Part shown: positions 61,336 through 64,000 of the stretch, one piece after another
How positions within the stretch are numbered: the stretch's first letter is position 1
How the letters are laid out: each line of letters begins with the position of its first letter
Notes under the pieces: model-generated
What the model was told of the DNA's origin: nothing
Database searches by the model: none
Seen by the model: only the letters and a program-made list of their open reading frames with translations
Translations under genes and position numbers: made by a program
Source: Jatrophihabitans_A sp035248685
GTDB lineage: Bacteria > Actinomycetota > Actinomycetes > Mycobacteriales > Jatrophihabitantaceae
Assembly: GCA_035248685.1 (NCBI GenBank)
Contig: DATFHF010000036.1
Location: 117,831-181,830 of the forward strand
Direction: 5' to 3'
Length of the DNA stretch: 64,000 nucleotides

Positions 61336-61683
61336 GTGAGTTCCGATGCAGATGAAGCCTTCAAGCAGCGCATGAAGGCCGAAGCCGAATCGAAGATTGC
61401 GGATCCGTTCAGCGATCATTCCGGCTACGGCAACCCGGACATATTCGTGGCGCTGCTCGATGAGTATGAGAAGTCTCCCCAGCGGAGCGGAACGCCGGAA
61501 GTGGAGCTAACCACGCGGGTAGCGCTCCACACCTCAGCTAAGGCGGCACAGGTTCAGCGGCACATCGCCGCTCAGGCCGCACGCCGCCTGTTCTGGGCGA
61601 CGGTCGCACTGGCGTTCTCTACAGTCGTGCTCGCGGTGGCCACGATCGTCCTGTGCGTGATTACCGCGAAGCACGGGGCCTAG
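61336..61683 (+). CDS. Small membrane-anchored hypothetical protein
   Basis: 115 aa, GTG start. Soluble, charged N-terminus (~85 aa) and one C-terminal membrane helix ('LALAFSTVVLAVATIVLCVI'-like). No family recognised. Confidence 0.5.
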   Translation: MSSDADEAFKQRMKAEAESKIADPFSDHSGYGNPDIFVALLDEYEKSPQRSGTPEVELTTRVALHTSAKAAQVQRHIAAQAARRLFWATVALAFSTVVLAVATIVLCVITAKHGA

Positions 61684-61732
61684 GTAGGGTGCACGCCTGG
61701 CACAACCGCAGGCCACCCTCCATGGCAGCCAG

Positions 61733-62667
61733 CTATTTGAGTTGGGGTGCGATGGGGTGGGCGATGTCGGCGAGGTGGTCGAGGTCGGACATGTCGAGTA
61801 GTTGAAGGTAGAGGCGGGTTGTGCCGAGCTCGACCAGGGTGCCGATCTTGTCGACGATCTCGTCAGGTGAGCCTGCCAGGCCTTGGTGGCGCAGGTCGTC
61901 GAGGTCGCGCCCGATGGCTGCGGCTCTGCGGCGGGTTGTTGCGTGGTCTTTGCCCAGGCAGATGGTTTGGGCCGCTGACAACTTCAGCTCGTCGGTGGGT
62001 CGCCCAACCCGCTCGCACGCGGCGCGCGCTGCGTCGTACAGCGCTGCGGTGTCTTCGATGGGCTGCAGGGGGCGTTGAACTCACTCGCGTAGCGGGCCGC
62101 GAGAGTCGGGGTGCGGGTTGTGCCCACGCCGCCGATGATGATGGGGACGCCGCCAGCCTGCACGGGTTTGGTCAGCGCCGGACAATCCACCAGGTTGTAG
62201 TAGCGACCGGAGTGGGAGAACGCGGAGCCGGGTGGGGTTGCCCACAACCCGGTGATGATCGCCAGCTGCTCTTCTAGTCGACCGAAACGCTCCCCCAATG
62301 GTGGGAAGGGGATGCCGTATGCGGTGTGCTCCACCTCCACCCAGCCCGTGCCGATTCCGAGTTCGAGCCGCCCTCGGCTCATTTGGTCTACGCCCGCGGC
62401 CTGGATGGACAGCAGTCCCGGATGGCGGAAGGTCGCCGAGGTGACCAGGGTGCCCAGACGGATCGTCCTGGTGTCCCGGGCAAGGCCGGCCAGGGTGCTC
62501 CAGGCATCTGTCGGCCCGGGCCTGCCATCGCCGCTCCACCCGATAAAGTGGTCGGAGCGGAAGAAGCCCTCAAAGCCAAGGTGGGCTGTAGCGTTCGCCA
62601 CGGCCAGGATGTTGTCGTAGGTGGCGCCCTGCTGCGGCTCAACGAAGATCCGAAGAGTGATAGACAT
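61733..62667 (-). pseudogene. LLM-class F420-dependent oxidoreductase, split by a frameshift
   Basis: ATG 62667 opens 'ITLRIFVEPQQG', then 'FFRSDHFIGWSGDG', 'LELGIGTGWVEVEHTAYGIP' and 'GGVPIIIGGVGTTRTPTLA', a typical LLM protein. Near 62070, at a run of five G (62068-62072 on +), the frame changes and continues to 61733 as 'TICLGKDHATTRRRAAAIGR' and 'DEIVDKIGTLVELGTTRLYL'. The two halves make one full-length enzyme (~310 aa). Either a real single-base frameshift or a sequencing error in the homopolymer. Confidence 0.7.
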
Positions 62668-63353
62668 GCCCGCATCGTCCTCCGCAACTCGACGGCGACG
62701 CCACCGCCAGCTGCACTGGATCGCGACGGTGGCCAAGTTACGAGATCACAACTTCTGCCTTACGGCTCAGAGGAAGCAGCGGGCGCCGACGCATCCTTAA
62801 TCGCCCGTCCAGGGTCTTCTTCGACCGCGGACTGGCCGACGCGACCGTCGCCCTGGTCCTTGCGATCGGGCAGCCTATGCCGATCGGCGATCCAGCGTCG
62901 CGGGCCTACCACCAGCAAGTCTTCCTGGCGCCGCCGTAGCCAGGCATCTACGTCAACAACAGCGAGCGCCGACACCCCTTTGCCGCAGGCCGCCGAATAT
63001 GACGGGCTCGCCGGCGCGCGGATCGCCAGCGACTCGCTGCGCGAGCTCAAGCTGCCAGCAGCCCGACAGCCCAGGCCCACGAGGTTTCCGCTGCGTGCTG
63101 GCCTGCGCTGCAGGCATGCCGCGACGCGGTCACCGCGCACACTTGAGCTAGCCGCCACTCCCCTGCCCCGGCTGGATTGCTCACTAAAGACACGTGCACC
63201 TGCGGATAATTGATATTTCACGCAGTGCAGCATTCGCCAGACCGGACGACTGCCGTGCCTGCCGTCGCCCGATGCCACTCAACAGCACCGTCCATAGACG
63301 AAAGCAACTGCGACTTGTAGGCTCAGCCATCGGCTGTCAGGTTGGAGCGACCC
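62668..63353. other. Intergenic/decayed stretch
   Basis: No intact gene. A short protein-like piece near 62815-62940 ('DRGLADATVALVLAIGQPMP') ends at a stop and may be a remnant. Confidence 0.3.
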
Positions 63354-63698
63354 ATGAGCGATGAGTCTGGAGCTTACCAATCTGAAGATTGGTCTAAGAG
63401 CCAGCGTCCAAAGGATGACTCTCCTGATCCGACAACACCTGATGCCGAGGATCAATGGTGGTGGACCGGTAACCAGTGGGAGCCTGTCCCAGCCGGCATG
63501 CTCAGTGAGCGGAGTTCGGAGTTCTCGCTGGCGGTCAACGACTCGGAGTTTCCTGAGCTGTCGAGGCTTATCCAGCACACCGGCGATGTGGATAGCTATC
63601 TCCGCGCACTTGGTGTGAGCGAGAATTCGGTTGCTGAGGATTCAGAGGAGTCGGCTCAGCCCTTCGAGGCTGAAGAAGACACCGGGATGGACGCCTGA
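63354..63698 (+). CDS. Acidic hypothetical protein
   Basis: 114 aa, very acidic and Ser/Glu/Asp rich with a 'DQWWWTGNQWEPVPAGML' segment like the WW-type 'wdG..W' motif found at the ends of actinobacterial membrane proteins. GGAG before ATG 63354. Coupled to the next gene (TGATG). Confidence 0.5.
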   Translation: MSDESGAYQSEDWSKSQRPKDDSPDPTTPDAEDQWWWTGNQWEPVPAGMLSERSSEFSLAVNDSEFPELSRLIQHTGDVDSYLRALGVSENSVAEDSEESAQPFEAEEDTGMDA

Positions 63699-63976
63699 TG
63701 GCCTGTCTTACCGAGAAGCTGGCACTCGGCAGCTCGCTAGCGGCCCTCGCTGCATCCGGCGCGATCGCTGTCATCGGTGCTCCGACAGTCGTTCTGTCGG
63801 TGGCCGGAGCCGGGGCAGCGGTCGCTGCGATGCTAGGCACGATCGCCTCGATGCGCGCTCTGCAAGAGTGCTACAAGCGGCAGGGGCGGGATGCCGACAC
63901 CGAGAAGCTGGCTCGCGCGATTGCCCGGCTTGAGGCGGAGGTTGCCAAGCTCCAAGCTAAACCCAAGGCCGCCTAG
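63698..63976 (+). CDS. Small protein with hydrophobic N-terminal half and coiled-coil tail
   Basis: 92 aa. Two adjacent Ala/Gly-rich hydrophobic segments (residues ~10-48), then a charged helix 'DTEKLARAIARLEAEVAKLQ' likely to be a coiled coil. Shares one base with the previous stop. Function unknown. Confidence 0.5.
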   Translation: MACLTEKLALGSSLAALAASGAIAVIGAPTVVLSVAGAGAAVAAMLGTIASMRALQECYKRQGRDADTEKLARAIARLEAEVAKLQAKPKAA

Positions 63977-64000
63977 TCAGCTGACCCGCGTTCCAGCTAC

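Noticed and set aside
62760..63278. Minus-strand frame of 172 codons
   Set aside because: Arg/Ser/Ala-rich composition, no ribosome site, no motif; it looks like a chance frame.
1..64000. CRISPR arrays, rRNA, tRNA and insertion sequences
   Set aside because: No regularly spaced repeats, no tRNA cloverleaf or rRNA-like stretch, and no transposase frame with terminal repeats could be recognised by eye.

Overview
The window is chromosomal DNA from an actinomycete. By eye it is about two-thirds G+C, genes are packed with ATGA/GTGA start-stop overlaps, GTG starts are common, and it carries F420/luciferase-type oxidoreductases, a PIG-L (mycothiol-type) amidase, a GAF-ANTAR protein and a cytochrome b/sulfite-oxidase-like protein. 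I cannot assign a genus from the sequence.

Most of the window is a large secondary-metabolite gene cluster in two arms. The left arm is 1-15777 and runs off the left edge. The right arm is about 31940-56763. Between them lies about 16 kb of apparently unrelated chromosome (16613-31288): an operon for a membrane GT-like protein, a sulfite-oxidase-like protein, a methyltransferase and two glycosyltransferases, a two-component system, a sugar epimerase, several small secreted proteins and a GAF-ANTAR regulator. The borders of this block are marked by debris: an RHS C-terminal remnant at 15778-16194 and a truncated class III aminotransferase at about 31620-31850. From 56897 rightward the DNA is again ordinary: an NRAMP-like transporter operon with PRC-barrel partners, decayed genes and small conserved proteins.

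Four sub-pathways can be read in the cluster. (1) A 4-alkyl-L-proline-derivative (APD) type route, as in lincomycin and pyrrolobenzodiazepines. It has a heme tyrosine 3-hydroxylase (LmbB2-like, 10193-11164), a VOC L-DOPA dioxygenase (LmbB1-like, 11166-11639), a gamma-glutamyltransferase-like C-C hydrolase (LmbA-like, 8367-10166), a PhzF-family isomerase (LmbX-like, 54058-54867) and a candidate F420 reductase (LmbY-like, 32747-33667). No LmbW-like C-methyltransferase is present, so a two-carbon side chain is the simplest expectation. (2) A 3-amino-4-hydroxybenzoate (3,4-AHBA) pair, GriI-like 48129-48917 and GriH-like 48983-50107, followed by an acyl-AMP ligase, a FabV-type enoyl reductase and a berberine-bridge-type oxidase, and preceded by two ACPs and a KS/KS-like pair. 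(3) A discrete condensation/carrier/adenylation trio (35873-38929) followed by an exporter and an ATP-grasp ligase. (4) Carrier-protein chemistry resembling butirosin or vicenistatin side-chain assembly: a BtrH-like acyltransferase fused to an ACP, a second ACP with a TrpB2-like PLP enzyme, and an AMP ligase/PLP decarboxylase/acyl-CoA dehydrogenase operon. ArgC- and ArgD-like enzymes sit in the same operon as the APD genes, without ArgB.

The simplest overall reading (inference) is a hybrid metabolite joining an alkylproline-type unit, an aminohydroxybenzoate-derived acyl unit and an amino-acid-derived acyl unit. All units would be handled on five stand-alone or fused carrier domains by four stand-alone adenylating enzymes, with no multimodular NRPS or PKS. 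I know of no described cluster with this combination, but no database search was possible. Two MFS exporters are present. No pathway-specific regulator or phosphopantetheinyl transferase lies in either arm, although a 9-bp direct repeat with an 11-bp period at 1759-1778 resembles a SARP operator.
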